Source of the DNA: Rhodohalobacter sp. SW132
GTDB lineage: Bacteria; Bacteroidota; Rhodothermia; Balneolales; Balneolaceae
DNA length: 64,000 nt
Direction: 5' to 3'
Assembly: GCF_003390325.1 (NCBI RefSeq)
Contig: NZ_QUOK01000003.1
Span: 372,001-436,000, forward strand
The notes beneath the pieces are model-generated. The model did not search any database. It worked only from the letters and a program-made list of their open reading frames with translations, and was not told the origin of the DNA. Both the position numbers and the translations under genes were made by a program. How positions within the stretch are numbered: position 1 is the stretch's first letter; each line of letters starts with the position of its first letter. Shown here piece by piece: positions 45,388-55,800 of this stretch.

Positions 45388-46287
45388 ATGAAACATCCTG
45401 CTATACTTTCTGCTTTCCTCATTTTAATTCTTCTGGTTTCCGGCTGTGTGGCCGAGAGTGATCAGGTTGAACGGGAGTATGATGGTCCGGTTACCTGGGC
45501 CGCCGTGCAGGATGAAGGGCATGGCGTTCTGAGAGTACTTTATGTGCCGGCTGATGGATTTGCTTATACAAACGAAGAGGGTGAGCTAACGGGATTAACC
45601 GTTGAGCTTATCATCGATTTTACCCGGTTTCTCGCAGAAGAGCACGATGTACTGCTGGAACTCGATTTTGTGGAGGTCGAAAACTGGACCGATTTCTATA
45701 ACGACATTGTGGAGGGCGAAGATGGGATGATCGGGATGGGCAATGTGACGATCACAGAAGAACGTCGTGAAGAACTATCGTTCAGCCCTCCCTACATGAC
45801 AAACATTGCATCGCTGATTTCCCACATCAACACAAATGAACTCACCGGGTTTGAAGAGATGAGCAGCGTTTTTGAGGGTCGGGATGCACTCGCCTTTGAG
45901 GGAACACTGCATGAAGATCGCCTGAGAAATCTCACCGAACAGTATCACCCCGATGCAGAAATTGCACTTGCAACTTCTAACGATGAAATCATCGAACGCG
46001 TTGGGGCATCAGACTCCTATTTCGCCTACATCGATATTTATAACTACTGGAGGGCAGTCGATCGCGGAGCAGATATTCAGCGCCATGAAGCCGGCGATGA
46101 AGCCGCTGAACAGTTTGGCTACATCATGCCGCTGAACTCCACCTGGGAGCCCGTTCTGAATGAATATTTTGAAAAGAACGGCGGACTTCTGCTAACAACC
46201 CGTTACCGTGAAATCATGGCAGAACATCTGGGCGAACGGCTCACAGAACTTCTCATCGAAGCACACCGGCAAGAGATTTCGGAGTAG
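45388..46287 (+). CDS. Extracellular solute-binding lipoprotein (SBP family 3)
   Basis: A 299-residue protein. AILSAFLILILLVSGC is a lipoprotein signal (VSGC). The mature part is a bilobed amino-acid-type binding domain (VLRVLYVPADGFAYTNEEGE, LTGLTVELIIDFTRFLAEE, TITEERREELSFSPPYMTN). No permease or ATPase gene is adjacent, so it is either a sensor-like binding protein or serves a transporter encoded elsewhere. Its binding fold is the same as that split by the pore in the channel at 33244. Confidence 0.85.
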   Translation: MKHPAILSAFLILILLVSGCVAESDQVEREYDGPVTWAAVQDEGHGVLRVLYVPADGFAYTNEEGELTGLTVELIIDFTRFLAEEHDVLLELDFVEVENWTDFYNDIVEGEDGMIGMGNVTITEERREELSFSPPYMTNIASLISHINTNELTGFEEMSSVFEGRDALAFEGTLHEDRLRNLTEQYHPDAEIALATSNDEIIERVGASDSYFAYIDIYNYWRAVDRGADIQRHEAGDEAAEQFGYIMPLNSTWEPVLNEYFEKNGGLLLTTRYREIMAEHLGERLTELLIEAHRQEISE

Positions 46288-46329
46288 CCGCACACTCTTG
46301 GAATAATTTCCCGATCGATTATAAGCCGG

Positions 46330-47112
46330 CTAAATCACACTCAATTCTGCCCTGAAGTAAGTGTAAAAGAGACTGGTCTGCCCTTCAAAACCCGACCGGG
46401 TTCCGAACATCAGCCAGGCATTTCCCTCTCCATCTGTGGTAACCGTATCATGCCCGGAGTCGCTGCTCACTTCTTTCATCTCATAGATATAATCTTCATC
46501 GCAATCCCGGGTATTCCCGATATGACCGATTATACTATTCTGGTACCACTCCTGCGGATCCCCACTCTCGTATTGCAAATTTAACAGATAATAGTCGTCT
46601 TCTACGATTTGCTGAGGCATCTCGGCGCTGGCTGACGTAATTACCCGCACTGCGTTGCCGATTGGTCCGCCAATTCCCGGACACCCTTCAGGAGCATTTG
46701 TTGCAAATCGAACCGTGGTTTGAACATCATATGTGGTATTCGGCTGCAATCCTTCAATTTGTTTTCTGAAGAGCATTTTTACATCATCACTGTGATTAAT
46801 CCCACTGATAAAGAGACTCTGCTGCTCCGTATCAAGAGGTTCGGGAAGTGGCCTGTAATCAGATATTAATTCCATTTTGTCACTCCAGCCCACATTATAT
46901 CCCGTAAAAAAAGGTTCCCAATCGAAATCCGATTCTTCAAAGCTGTATTCATAGATTTCAGTCTCCTCAACCGGAAGAGTATCATCAGTAATATCGCAGC
47001 TAATGATAAAAACGGTTACGAGTCCAACCAGCACAAAGGCGCTAACTTTATAGAATTGGTCTGAACATCTTTTTAATTTTGATAGAATAAAATTTCTGAG
47101 TTGAAAAAACAT
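46330..47112 (-). CDS. Hypothetical lipoprotein
   Basis: A 260-residue protein I do not recognise. An N-terminal basic stretch of about 22 residues precedes the hydrophobic segment VSAFVLVGLVTVFIISC, giving a lipobox-like IISC. The mature protein is acidic with many aromatic residues and a beta-rich look (EEVSSDSGHDTVTTDGEGNA, WLMFGTRSGFEGQTSLFYTY). The pattern of EYSFEESDFDWEPFFTGYN and PNTTYDVQTTVRFAT recalls carbohydrate-binding jelly rolls, but this is only an impression. It converges with the solute-binding protein gene. Confidence 0.68.
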   Translation of the reverse strand: MFFQLRNFILSKLKRCSDQFYKVSAFVLVGLVTVFIISCDITDDTLPVEETEIYEYSFEESDFDWEPFFTGYNVGWSDKMELISDYRPLPEPLDTEQQSLFISGINHSDDVKMLFRKQIEGLQPNTTYDVQTTVRFATNAPEGCPGIGGPIGNAVRVITSASAEMPQQIVEDDYYLLNLQYESGDPQEWYQNSIIGHIGNTRDCDEDYIYEMKEVSSDSGHDTVTTDGEGNAWLMFGTRSGFEGQTSLFYTYFRAELSVI

Positions 47113-47381
47113 AATAATGTTGTGATTTATTTAAATCATCCGATTATTAAACATGAACTTTTTTAAATGAATTTCATTCATGTTATCATCTCTATTTTCA
47201 CACGAAAAACATTCCTGATTGTTTCATTATGAGCTTCAAAGAACTGGAGATTAAAATCCATAACTCTTTATCGGAGGGCTCTGCATAACGAGATCTGCCT
47301 CATTTCCCTATTCCGGCACACAACTTTTTGCTATCTTCTGCGTGTTGATATCAACTATTATTTTTTAAAATCTATTGCCTT

Positions 47382-48710
47382 ATGCCTCATATTGCCAAAA
47401 AATTAGATGATTTTGTAAGCCTGATCGATCCTGCAGAAAACCAGATTTTTAATATGTCTGCCGAAGAAGCTGAACGTGTGATTGCTTCAGGCGACCCTGA
47501 AAAAATCCGGGAAATTGAAGGCTCTTTTGCCATTGTTCAGAAAGTGGGTCAGCAGGTGTTTTTGTCCCGCTCCATCGGCCGGCCGATGCGATACTTTATG
47601 GCAAAACAGGTCTCGGGTCCGCTTCTGATCGTTGCCGAACGAATCGATGAAATTTATAACTATTTGAAAGAGCTTGGATTTGCAGATCAGTTCCGCCCCG
47701 ACTATACACGCATGGTTCCTGCTCACTATCTTGTACGGCTTGATGTGATCGGATGCCCGGATCCCAATCCGCAGTTCAACCGATATTTCACTCCCGAACG
47801 AAACACGATGAATGCGGATCTTGATCAGATTGGAAAGACCTACATCGAAGCACTCCGGAATGAGTGCCGAAAATGGCTGGAAACCGTTCCCGAAGATGAA
47901 CCGATCGGCGTGCTCTTTTCCGGTGGGATTGACAGCGGCTCGGTATTCCTCACGCTCTATCACCAGATGCTGGAGATGGGCCTCTCCCCTTCGCGATTGA
48001 AGGCGTTTACGCTCTCCGTGGGCCAGGCCGCTGATGCCGACCAGGCGTTCGATTTCCTGAACCAGCTCGGTGTGTCGATGTTCCTGGAAGTGATTGAGGC
48101 AGATAAGTCGGAGCTGGATTACAAAGAAACCATCCGGGTGATTGAGGATTACAAATTACGTGATGTGGAGGCGGCTACAATGACGCTGACACTCTGCAAA
48201 AAAATCCGCGAAAAATATCCGAACTGGACCTGGCTGGCCGATGGTGATGGTGGGGATGAAAATATGAAATCGTACCCGATCGAAGATAATCCGGAGCTGA
48301 CCATCCGAAGTGTTCTCAACAATCCGCTGCTCTACCACGAAGGCTGGGGTGTGGATAAAATCAAGCACTCCCTCACCTATTCAGGCGGACAGAGCCGCGG
48401 GCATATCCGCACATATGCGCCGGCTAAAAAACATGGCTTTAAAGGATTCAGCCCGTACTCACTGCCGAACGTAATCGAAGTGTCGGAAGGAATTCCCTTC
48501 ATTCAGCTCACCGACTGGAGTCATGAAGAGCTATATGCGCTGAAGGGTGATATCGTCCAGCGTGGAGTAAAAGCCGTTACCGGCCACGATATGCCGGCGT
48601 TTCCAAAGCGCCGTTTTCAGCATGGCGCGATCGATGAACAGGGATACAGCGAGTTGTTTCCCGAAAACGAGATGGAGTACAGAAACTACTTCCGGTCACT
48701 TTATGCCTGA
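47382..48710 (+). CDS. Asparagine-synthetase-like protein lacking the glutaminase Cys
   Basis: A 442-residue protein with a C-terminal asparagine-synthetase ATP-pyrophosphatase domain: the PP-loop FSGGIDSGS (179-187) and LADGDGGDENMKSYP around residue 285. The N-terminal 145 residues resemble a shrunken class II glutaminase domain (GSFAIVQKVGQQVFLSRSIG, RPMRY), but there is no Cys at position 2, so it cannot hydrolyse glutamine in the usual way. It probably adenylates a carboxylate for amide or beta-lactam-type bond formation using another nitrogen donor. Its last eight bases overlap the radical SAM gene, which implies coupled expression. Confidence 0.82.
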   Translation: MPHIAKKLDDFVSLIDPAENQIFNMSAEEAERVIASGDPEKIREIEGSFAIVQKVGQQVFLSRSIGRPMRYFMAKQVSGPLLIVAERIDEIYNYLKELGFADQFRPDYTRMVPAHYLVRLDVIGCPDPNPQFNRYFTPERNTMNADLDQIGKTYIEALRNECRKWLETVPEDEPIGVLFSGGIDSGSVFLTLYHQMLEMGLSPSRLKAFTLSVGQAADADQAFDFLNQLGVSMFLEVIEADKSELDYKETIRVIEDYKLRDVEAATMTLTLCKKIREKYPNWTWLADGDGGDENMKSYPIEDNPELTIRSVLNNPLLYHEGWGVDKIKHSLTYSGGQSRGHIRTYAPAKKHGFKGFSPYSLPNVIEVSEGIPFIQLTDWSHEELYALKGDIVQRGVKAVTGHDMPAFPKRRFQHGAIDEQGYSELFPENEMEYRNYFRSLYA

Positions 48711-49650
48711 TTCACAGCTCATCACCAAACTGCGTCCACCCAAAAAAAGCGTGGATCCGTTCAGGCCTTATGGCTGGCTGCATGAACAGGAACCCGGCCC
48801 GGATGGACGCCTGGTGGATGTGAATACGCTTTTCCTTACTAATAAGGAGTGCTCGTTCAAATGTGTGATGTGTGATCTCTGGAAAGATACGCTTGATGAG
48901 CCCACGCCTGATGGTGCCATTCCGGAACAGGTCCGGTTCGGGCTTGATCAGCTTCCGGATGCAGAGATGATCAAGCTCTATAACAACGGAAATTTCTTTG
49001 ATAAGAAAGCCATTCCGCCGGGTGGTCACGAAAAAATAGCCCGGCTGCTGGATGGATATAGCACCGTACTGGTTGAAAATCATCCGAAGCTTTGCAACCA
49101 ATCGGTCACCGATTTTCAGAAGCAGATTTGCGGTCAGCTTGAGGTGGCGATGGGACTCGAGTCGATCCATCCGGATGTGCTGCCCAGGCTCAATAAACAG
49201 ATCACAAAAACCGATTTCCGGAAAGCATCTGAATTTTTGATTTCAAACGGAATTCAGACGCGGGCATTTATCTTGCTGAACCCGCCATTTCTGACAGATC
49301 CGCGGAAGAACATCGAATGGTGTCTAAAAGCCGTTGAGTTTGCGTTTGATTGCGGGATTGGCACCTGTTCCATCATTCCAACACGTCCGGGCAACGGAAT
49401 CATGGACCAACTGCTCGAAGACGAAGATTTTGTTCCACCCACGCTTGGCGCCCTTGAAGAAGTATTTGACCGAGCGCTTCAAATTGGCCAGGGACGCGTC
49501 TTCGCCGACACATGGGATCTCGAAAAATTTTCAGATTGTCCCTACTGCATCGAAGCCCGAAAAAATCGTCTGCACAACATGAATCTGCAGCAGATGGTGC
49601 TGCAACCGGTAAAATGTTCGTGTAAGAGATCTCCCCTTGAGGGGAGATGA
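48703..49650 (+). CDS. Radical SAM protein, RaSEA/TIGR01210-like
   Basis: A 315-residue radical SAM enzyme. The cluster-binding CX3CX2C is ECSFKCVMCDLW (Cys50, 54, 57). The following IKLYNNGNFFDKKAIPP resembles the archaeosine-type RaSEA family, as does the C-terminal cysteine group (DCPYC, CSCK). The start at 48703 overlaps the previous gene; a longer frame from 48622 would lie wholly inside that gene and lacks similarity. The last residues (RSPLEGR-stop) are encoded by a CTCCCCTTGAGGGGAG hairpin repeat, so the original C-terminus may have been replaced. The reaction is unknown. Confidence 0.8.
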   Translation: MPDSQLITKLRPPKKSVDPFRPYGWLHEQEPGPDGRLVDVNTLFLTNKECSFKCVMCDLWKDTLDEPTPDGAIPEQVRFGLDQLPDAEMIKLYNNGNFFDKKAIPPGGHEKIARLLDGYSTVLVENHPKLCNQSVTDFQKQICGQLEVAMGLESIHPDVLPRLNKQITKTDFRKASEFLISNGIQTRAFILLNPPFLTDPRKNIEWCLKAVEFAFDCGIGTCSIIPTRPGNGIMDQLLEDEDFVPPTLGALEEVFDRALQIGQGRVFADTWDLEKFSDCPYCIEARKNRLHNMNLQQMVLQPVKCSCKRSPLEGR

Positions 49651-49845
49651 TGAAAGCGTTCAGCATTTCATCTGAGGGGTGTTTTCTCGTAGATGCTGAT
49701 ATAACAGTTGACGTCACCACGAATCGTCATCGCGGACCCCGATCTGCGATCTCCAATCCTCGCATAGCAATACGCGTTACCCATAACTCAATACTGACCA
49801 ACGAACCCAAATGGGTGATGCCGCATCTAGTGCGGCATGACTTGT
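49630..49845. repeat. Cluster of hairpin repeats after the radical SAM gene
   Basis: Three different hairpins in about 215 bases: ATCTCCCCTTGAGGGGAGAT (49630-49649), the REP-like TCGCGGACCCCGATCTGCGA (49729-49748), and ATGCCGCATCTAGTGCGGCA (49819-49838). The first supplies the stop of the radical SAM gene. They separate it from the flavoprotein gene, which keeps the same direction. Confidence 0.65.
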
Positions 49846-49917
49846 TTCATTGCTATACGATTTACCCATCACACCATCTTCAAACATCTTTCATCAATAA
49901 TCTGTAATCTATCCCCT

Positions 49918-51420
49918 ATGACGTACGACTTCCTCAGTATTGGCAGCGGATTTGCCGGATCGCTTACGGCACTCTGTCTAAAACAATCGGGCTATAGGGT
50001 TGGAATTATTGAAAAAAATTCCCACCCGCGGTTTGCGATCGGTGAATCATCCACTCCGATTGCCGACATGATATTGCGGGATATCGCCAGTCGGTACGAT
50101 CTCCCCTGGCTTAATAAACTTTCGCGCTATGGAAGCTGGCAGGAGCACTACCCCGAACTCACCTGCGGCATCAAACGGGGATTCAGTTATTATAATCATG
50201 AAGCGGGAAAAGAATTTTCATCCGATTACCATCACTCCAATGAACTGCTGGTTGCAGCAAGTGTGGATGATGAAAATTCAGACACTCAATGGCTGCGATC
50301 CGATCTGGATCACTTTCTCGTCAAACAGGCAAAAGAGTACGGTATTGAATACTATGACCAAACTGAGATTCAACACGTTCAGCGTAATCCATCCGGAAAC
50401 TGGTTGATCTCGGCTCATCGGCCGGATGGCACTCTTCAGGCCGAAACAAAATTCATCATCGACGCAACCGGATCTTCAGCATTTTCTGAAAAATTCTTCA
50501 ATACAGCTTCAACTTCTGAGCCATTTGAAACGAACAGCCGCGCGATCTACTCCCACTTTAAACAGGTTCCCCTCTGGCTGAATCATCTTGAATCGAACGG
50601 GTTCAAAACCGATGATTATCCCTACAATCCCGATCACTCTGCTCTTCACCATATCCTGGAGGAAGGGTGGCTCTGGATGCTCCGGTTTAACGATGATCGC
50701 CTGAGTGCCGGACTGGTTCTGGATCAAAACCATTCATCTGATTTCGAATCAGTATCCGGGGCAGAATCCTGGAACCACATCATTAAGAAGTATCCGACAC
50801 TTTATGATCTCTTTGGTGACTCGAAACGTTGCGAAGATCCGGGAAAAATCATCAAAACAGGACGGCTTCAGCGGCGGCTGGATCGCATGTTTGGGGATGG
50901 ATGGGCGGCGCTTCATCACACCGCAGGTTTTGTGGATCCCCTGCACAGCACAGGAATTGCGCACACACTGTCAGGAGTTGAAAAGCTGCTGGATATCATC
51001 AAAACAAACGAATTTCATCAAAAATCAATCCAGAGAGAACTGAATCGATATCAGAAAGAGTTTTTTAGCGAGCTGGAGCTGATCGATCTTTTGGTCACGG
51101 GATGCTACATAAGCCGCCACAATTTTGAACTGTTCACGGCGTGGACGATGCTCTATTTCACCTGCACCATTCAGTATGAGCAGCAGAGATTGTCGGGTGA
51201 CCGGACGGGACGATTTCTGAGCGCAGGCCATCCCGAACTTTCATCCATTGTCCGTAATCAATATCGGAGCCTTGTAAATCTCACCGAAAACGGATCGACC
51301 CGAAATGAGAATGAAGCGTTCATCAAACAGATCAGAGAGAACATCAAGCCATTCAATATTGCCGGTTTGATGATGCCGGAAAAGCGAAATATGTATAATC
51401 ATACTGCAGTTAAGCTTTAG
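49918..51420 (+). CDS. Flavin-dependent halogenase-like monooxygenase
   Basis: A 500-residue FAD protein of the tryptophan-halogenase superfamily. The N-terminal dinucleotide fold has FLSIGSGFAGSLTALCLKQS, and GESSTP (42-47) matches the GESxxP of halogenases. The halogenase WxWxIP signature appears degenerate as GWLWMLRF near residue 240, with the Ile-Pro lost. HTAGFVDPLHSTGIAHTLSG is the C-terminal FAD/chloride region. The altered signature makes halogenation uncertain; hydroxylation or desaturation is possible. The start at 49918 was chosen because the fold begins there; the frame opens 27 residues earlier. Confidence 0.82.
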   Translation: MTYDFLSIGSGFAGSLTALCLKQSGYRVGIIEKNSHPRFAIGESSTPIADMILRDIASRYDLPWLNKLSRYGSWQEHYPELTCGIKRGFSYYNHEAGKEFSSDYHHSNELLVAASVDDENSDTQWLRSDLDHFLVKQAKEYGIEYYDQTEIQHVQRNPSGNWLISAHRPDGTLQAETKFIIDATGSSAFSEKFFNTASTSEPFETNSRAIYSHFKQVPLWLNHLESNGFKTDDYPYNPDHSALHHILEEGWLWMLRFNDDRLSAGLVLDQNHSSDFESVSGAESWNHIIKKYPTLYDLFGDSKRCEDPGKIIKTGRLQRRLDRMFGDGWAALHHTAGFVDPLHSTGIAHTLSGVEKLLDIIKTNEFHQKSIQRELNRYQKEFFSELELIDLLVTGCYISRHNFELFTAWTMLYFTCTIQYEQQRLSGDRTGRFLSAGHPELSSIVRNQYRSLVNLTENGSTRNENEAFIKQIRENIKPFNIAGLMMPEKRNMYNHTAVKL

Positions 51421-51445
51421 ACAAAATCAACCAGTGACCACGATC

Positions 51446-51464
51446 TGTCATAATATTTATGACA
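51446..51464. promoter_or_regulatory. Perfect dyad TGTCATAA-TAT-TTATGACA
   Basis: Eight-base arms (51446-51453 and 51457-51464) separated by three bases, about 100 bases before the outer-membrane barrel gene. The TGTCA...TGACA form is typical of a dimeric regulator of the CRP/FNR type, but the protein is unknown. Confidence 0.4.
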
Positions 51465-51566
51465 ATAGAATGGCAAGTAATTTGACCCTCCTGGCCCGGA
51501 ACATCTTTGGATTAATTCGATATAGTATCATCGTAACCCTAAATAAGTCAAAAAGATAGAACAATT

Positions 51567-52163
51567 ATGATACATCGAATATTGGTTATTTTATCATTGA
51601 TGCTGGGAACCGCTGTCTTTACAGCAAGTGCACAGTCAGCTGCAGAACGTGCGTCCATTTCCGACACCTTTGGATTTGGCCCGCGCCTGGGATATTACAA
51701 AGCACAGGATGCTGATGAAGGTAATTTTTACGGAGGAGCGCAAATGCGTATCCGTCCGGGAGCTATTATTGGGATTGAAGCGGCGGTGGAATATCGTGCC
51801 GGACAAGAGTATGGAATTAATGGTAACTCTGTGAAAACAAGTTTTGTGCCGGTAACGGCATCCTTACTTGCATTTGCACCGGTTAGCGAAAACTTTTCTC
51901 CCTATGGAGTTGCCGGTCTTGGAGCGTATTATACGCGTTATACTACATCCGGAGTTCTTGAAGATCTGGGATTTGATGACGACAGCGATTTCAACCTGGG
52001 GTATCACCTTGGGTTCGGAGCTGAAATACCATTTAATGAAAATGTGGCCTTAAATATCGATTATCGCTACCTCTTTTTAAATCCAAGTGACAATCAGGAG
52101 TCGCTCGATGGCGCCAGTTTTAGCGGCAATACGATCTCCGCAGGACTGATGTTCTATTTCTGA
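51567..52163 (+). CDS. Small outer-membrane beta-barrel protein
   Basis: A 198-residue protein with a cleavable signal peptide (LVILSLMLGTAVFTASA, then QSA). The mature part alternates strands and turns in the manner of OmpX/OprF-like eight-strand barrels (FGFGPRLGYYKAQDAD, SPYGVAGLGAYYTRYTTSGV, LGYHLGFGAEIPFNENVALN, IDYRYLFLNP) and ends in GLMFYF, with the terminal aromatic needed for BAM assembly. Function unknown. Monocistronic, with a dyad before it and a terminator after it. Confidence 0.88.
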   Translation: MIHRILVILSLMLGTAVFTASAQSAAERASISDTFGFGPRLGYYKAQDADEGNFYGGAQMRIRPGAIIGIEAAVEYRAGQEYGINGNSVKTSFVPVTASLLAFAPVSENFSPYGVAGLGAYYTRYTTSGVLEDLGFDDDSDFNLGYHLGFGAEIPFNENVALNIDYRYLFLNPSDNQESLDGASFSGNTISAGLMFYF

Positions 52164-52251
52164 TTCTGAAAATGAATCGTTTTCGATAAGATATCAAGAC
52201 GGGATGATGCATCAACTCGGGCGTTTATGCCTTGAAGAGTTGACATCAACA

Positions 52252-52317
52252 AAATGCCGGGAATTGAGATGACTGTCCGTTTTGGGACTGTTTGATCAGT
52301 TCGCGGCATTTTTTTGG
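52252..52317 (+). terminator. Probable long-stem terminator
   Basis: AAATGCCG at 52252-52259 pairs with CGGCATTT around 52303-52310, followed by T-rich DNA. A smaller hairpin (GTCC...GGAC) lies inside. It lies about 90 bases after the barrel-protein stop. Confidence 0.6.
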
Positions 52318-52824
52318 GTTGATTTAAAGGTGTATGGATTTTGAATTAGCTCAATGCCTGTTCAAAGAAACATAATGTTCCTACGGAACATCCCAGGTTC
52401 GGGACCGCTCTTATTTCTGCAAATGTACCGTCTCTCCGAGACGGATTTGTAATAGACATCATGCTGGATCTCCACGTCATCAAGAACCCGATCCGCGATC
52501 TCCAACCCGCGATTTCATGAAGGCCTTCATGCTCCACCGGAACAGTATGTTTGCAGAAATAACTTCGAAAAAGGAGTCGGATACACGATTTGATAAAGTA
52601 TCGATATGTGTAATATTCATTCTTGGTTATCAATAACGGTTTATTCATTTTATCCTCATTCCATTATCTGAATTATAATAGGATTAAGGTGCATGTATTG
52701 TGTATAAACAAAGGGAATTACAAATAGGGAGTTTTTATATATTGTACTCAGGGGGATCTCGAAAATCCATCATCTATTGATTCAACTCGTTCGCCACCGA
52801 TATTTTCTATCATATTCTTAGCAG
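52318..52824. repeat. Intergenic region with several REP-like hairpins
   Basis: Hairpins include ATGTTCCTACGGAACAT (52376-52392), CCGTCTCTCCGAGACGG (52428-52444) and a degenerate GATCCGCGATCTCC at 52490-52503. The minus-strand open frame across them is made of these repeats and is not a gene. The last 150 bases before the FG-GAP gene show nothing definite. Confidence 0.55.
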
Positions 52825-55800
52825 ATGGCAATCCATACCAGGTTAATATTTATATTCATTATTTTCGCTCTGTGCCTATCGGGCTGTACACCTGGTGATC
52901 AAGCTGATCCTTTATTCCGGGAACTTTCTTCGGATCATACATCCATCACATTCAATAACGCCATTGTTTCCAATGATACGCTAAACGCTCAAACAGATCA
53001 CTTTCTCTATAACGGGGCCGGTGTTGCTGCGGGTGACATCAATAATAATGGTTTAACGGATCTGTTTTTTTCAGGCAACTTTGTTCAGAGCCGCCTCTAT
53101 TTAAATCAGGGCAATATGGAGTTCCAGGATATTACCGAGCATTCCGGAATTCAAACAGACCGAAGGGTCACCGGCGTTTCTATGGTCGATTTGAATGGTA
53201 ATGGCTACCTGGATATCTATTTGTCAGTATCCGGTGCTCCCTGGTCGTCACCTGAAAACAGAAGAAACCTTTTATACCTTAACAATGGTGATAATACATT
53301 TACAGAAGCTGCTTCCGACTACTCCATCGATGATCCTGGTTTTACCACACATGCCATCTTTCTGGATTATAACAAAAGCGGATACCTGGACCTGTTTCTT
53401 CTTGGCAACTCTCCGGAAGAGTTCGGGCGGGGTGATACAGGTGGCAGCTTCAGCGGTGCGAGAGCGCCCAATCCGTACGGATTAGACAGGCTTTACAGGA
53501 ATAACGGGGATGGAACTTTTACTGATGTTTCGGAAGATGCAGGGATATTGAACAGACTAGGATATGGATTGGGCGTTGTGGCTACGGACCTGAACAACAA
53601 TGGCTGGCCAGACATTTACGTATCCAACGATATCACCCCGAACGATGTGCTCTATATGAATAACGGTGACGGAACATTTACCGACAAAGCCGCCGAATAT
53701 TTGAAACATACAAGTTTTGCAGGAATGGGAATCGATATTGCCGATTTTTCCAATAACGGATGGGCTGATATCATGCAAACAGATATGATGCCTGTAGAGC
53801 TGGAGGACCAGAAACGAATGAGCGGCTCTACATCATACAGTGCCTTCCAGCAGTTGAGAAATCAAGGTTATTTTCCACATTACAATACCAATACACTGCA
53901 GTTCAATCGCGGAACAACGCCGGAGGGCGACATCATTTTTAGTGAAATTGGAAGAATGGCAGGTGTGGCCTACACCGACTGGAGCTGGGCAGCGCTATTT
54001 GCGGATTTTGATAACGATGGCTTAAAAGATCTCTTCGTCAGTAACGGATATCCAAAAGCAGTAAATGATTTCGATTACCTTTCAGACATGCACAGGGTTC
54101 GGCAAACTGCTGACAGCCCGGATCAGATTAAACAGAGAGAACTCGAGATTCTTGAGAACCTGCATAGTTACGAAATCCCGAACCATATTTTTAAAAATAA
54201 TGGTGATTTAACTTTTACAGATAAAACCAGCCAATGGGGAATAGATCACCCCCGGTTTTCATATGGTGCGGCGTACGCTGATTTAAACAATAATGGAAGG
54301 CTTGACCTCATAATCAGCAATATCAACAGTACAGCGCAAATTTATGAGAACACTGGCGCAGGTTCTGATGAAAACGGTTATTTGCAGATTGTTCTGGATG
54401 GTGATTCTTCAAACAGGCAAGGGCTTGGTTCCAGGATTATTCTTACACACAATGGAGTGAAGCAAACCATCTACCACACGCCCTACAGGGGATATATGTC
54501 TACAGTAGATCACCGAATCCATTTTGGCCTGGGCGATAGCGCCGGGGACACGGTTGATTCTCTTGAAATCTACTGGCCGGATGACAGATATCAGTTATTG
54601 ACTGACGTAGAAAAAAACCAGGTTCTTACACTGTCCCAGGCTGATGCAGATTCCAAGCCGGATACAAACCCTGATCAAAAACCAAAAATTCAACCCCTAT
54701 TGGAGCCGGTACAACCTATTAATGGGTTTGATATAACTCATGGTGGCAGCCGAATAAATGATTTCAATATCCAGACCACGCTCCCTTATAAAGTAACAAG
54801 CCAGAATATTACTATTGCAGCTGGAGATATCACCGGCAACGGCCTTGATGATATTTATATCGGTGGTTCTGCCGATACCGCCGGTAAGCTATATCTGCAG
54901 CAGGAAGATGGAGAATTTATTGAATTTAATGACTTCCAGCCATGGGAGAGAGATAAACGATATGATGACTGGGACGCACATTTCTTTGATGCAAACGGAA
55001 ACGGACTTTTAGATTTATATGTCAGCAGCGGCAGTTTCAGGCTCTCGAATGTTTCGGAATTGCTTCAGGATCGGCTTTACATCAACCAGGGAGGCGGCAG
55101 GTTTATACGGGATGAAGATGCGCTGCCAAATATAAATACAGCAACAGCTGCAATTACACCCGGTGATTTTAACGGCAACGGCAGGATGGATCTGTTTATC
55201 GGTGGACGTTTGTCGCAAAGGAATTACCCTCACCCGGTACGCAGTTATATTTTGCGGAATGATGGCGGACGTTTTACTGATGTAACAGAGTCAATTGCCC
55301 CGGAACTTATCCATACGGGCGGCATGGTAACAGATGCGGTATGGATTGATTTTACAGGAAATAATACTCCTGACCTTGTGACTGTTGGAGAGTGGATGCC
55401 GATCCGGTTTTATGAAAATAATGGTGCACAATTTAACGATGTAACTGAATCAATGAATCTTCCTCCCTCCCGCGGCTGGTGGTATAGCCTTACTTCAGGG
55501 GATATCAACAACAATGGACATACGGACCTGATTGCCGGTAATCTTGGATTGAATTTTACTTATAAAACATCTCCTGAAAGCAGATTCGGCGTATATGCCG
55601 GTGATTTCAATGAAAACTGGAGAACGGAACTGATATTTGTTCAGGAGATAGATGGTATTGAATACCCCTTTCATGGTTTAGCCAAACTCGGCAATTCAAT
55701 TAATCAACTGGGCTACAGTTACGATCGTTTTGAAGATTTTTCAAATGAACCCATTCATCGACTTTTTAACCGGGAAAAACTTGACCAGGCGCTTCATTAC

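Noticed and set aside
48622-48702. Longer start for the radical SAM gene
   Set aside because: The added 27 residues overlap the preceding gene fully and have no similarity to the family; the ATG at 48703 gives the expected stop/start overlap.
52346-52648. Minus-strand frame of 100 codons between the barrel and FG-GAP genes
   Set aside because: Built from several hairpin repeats.
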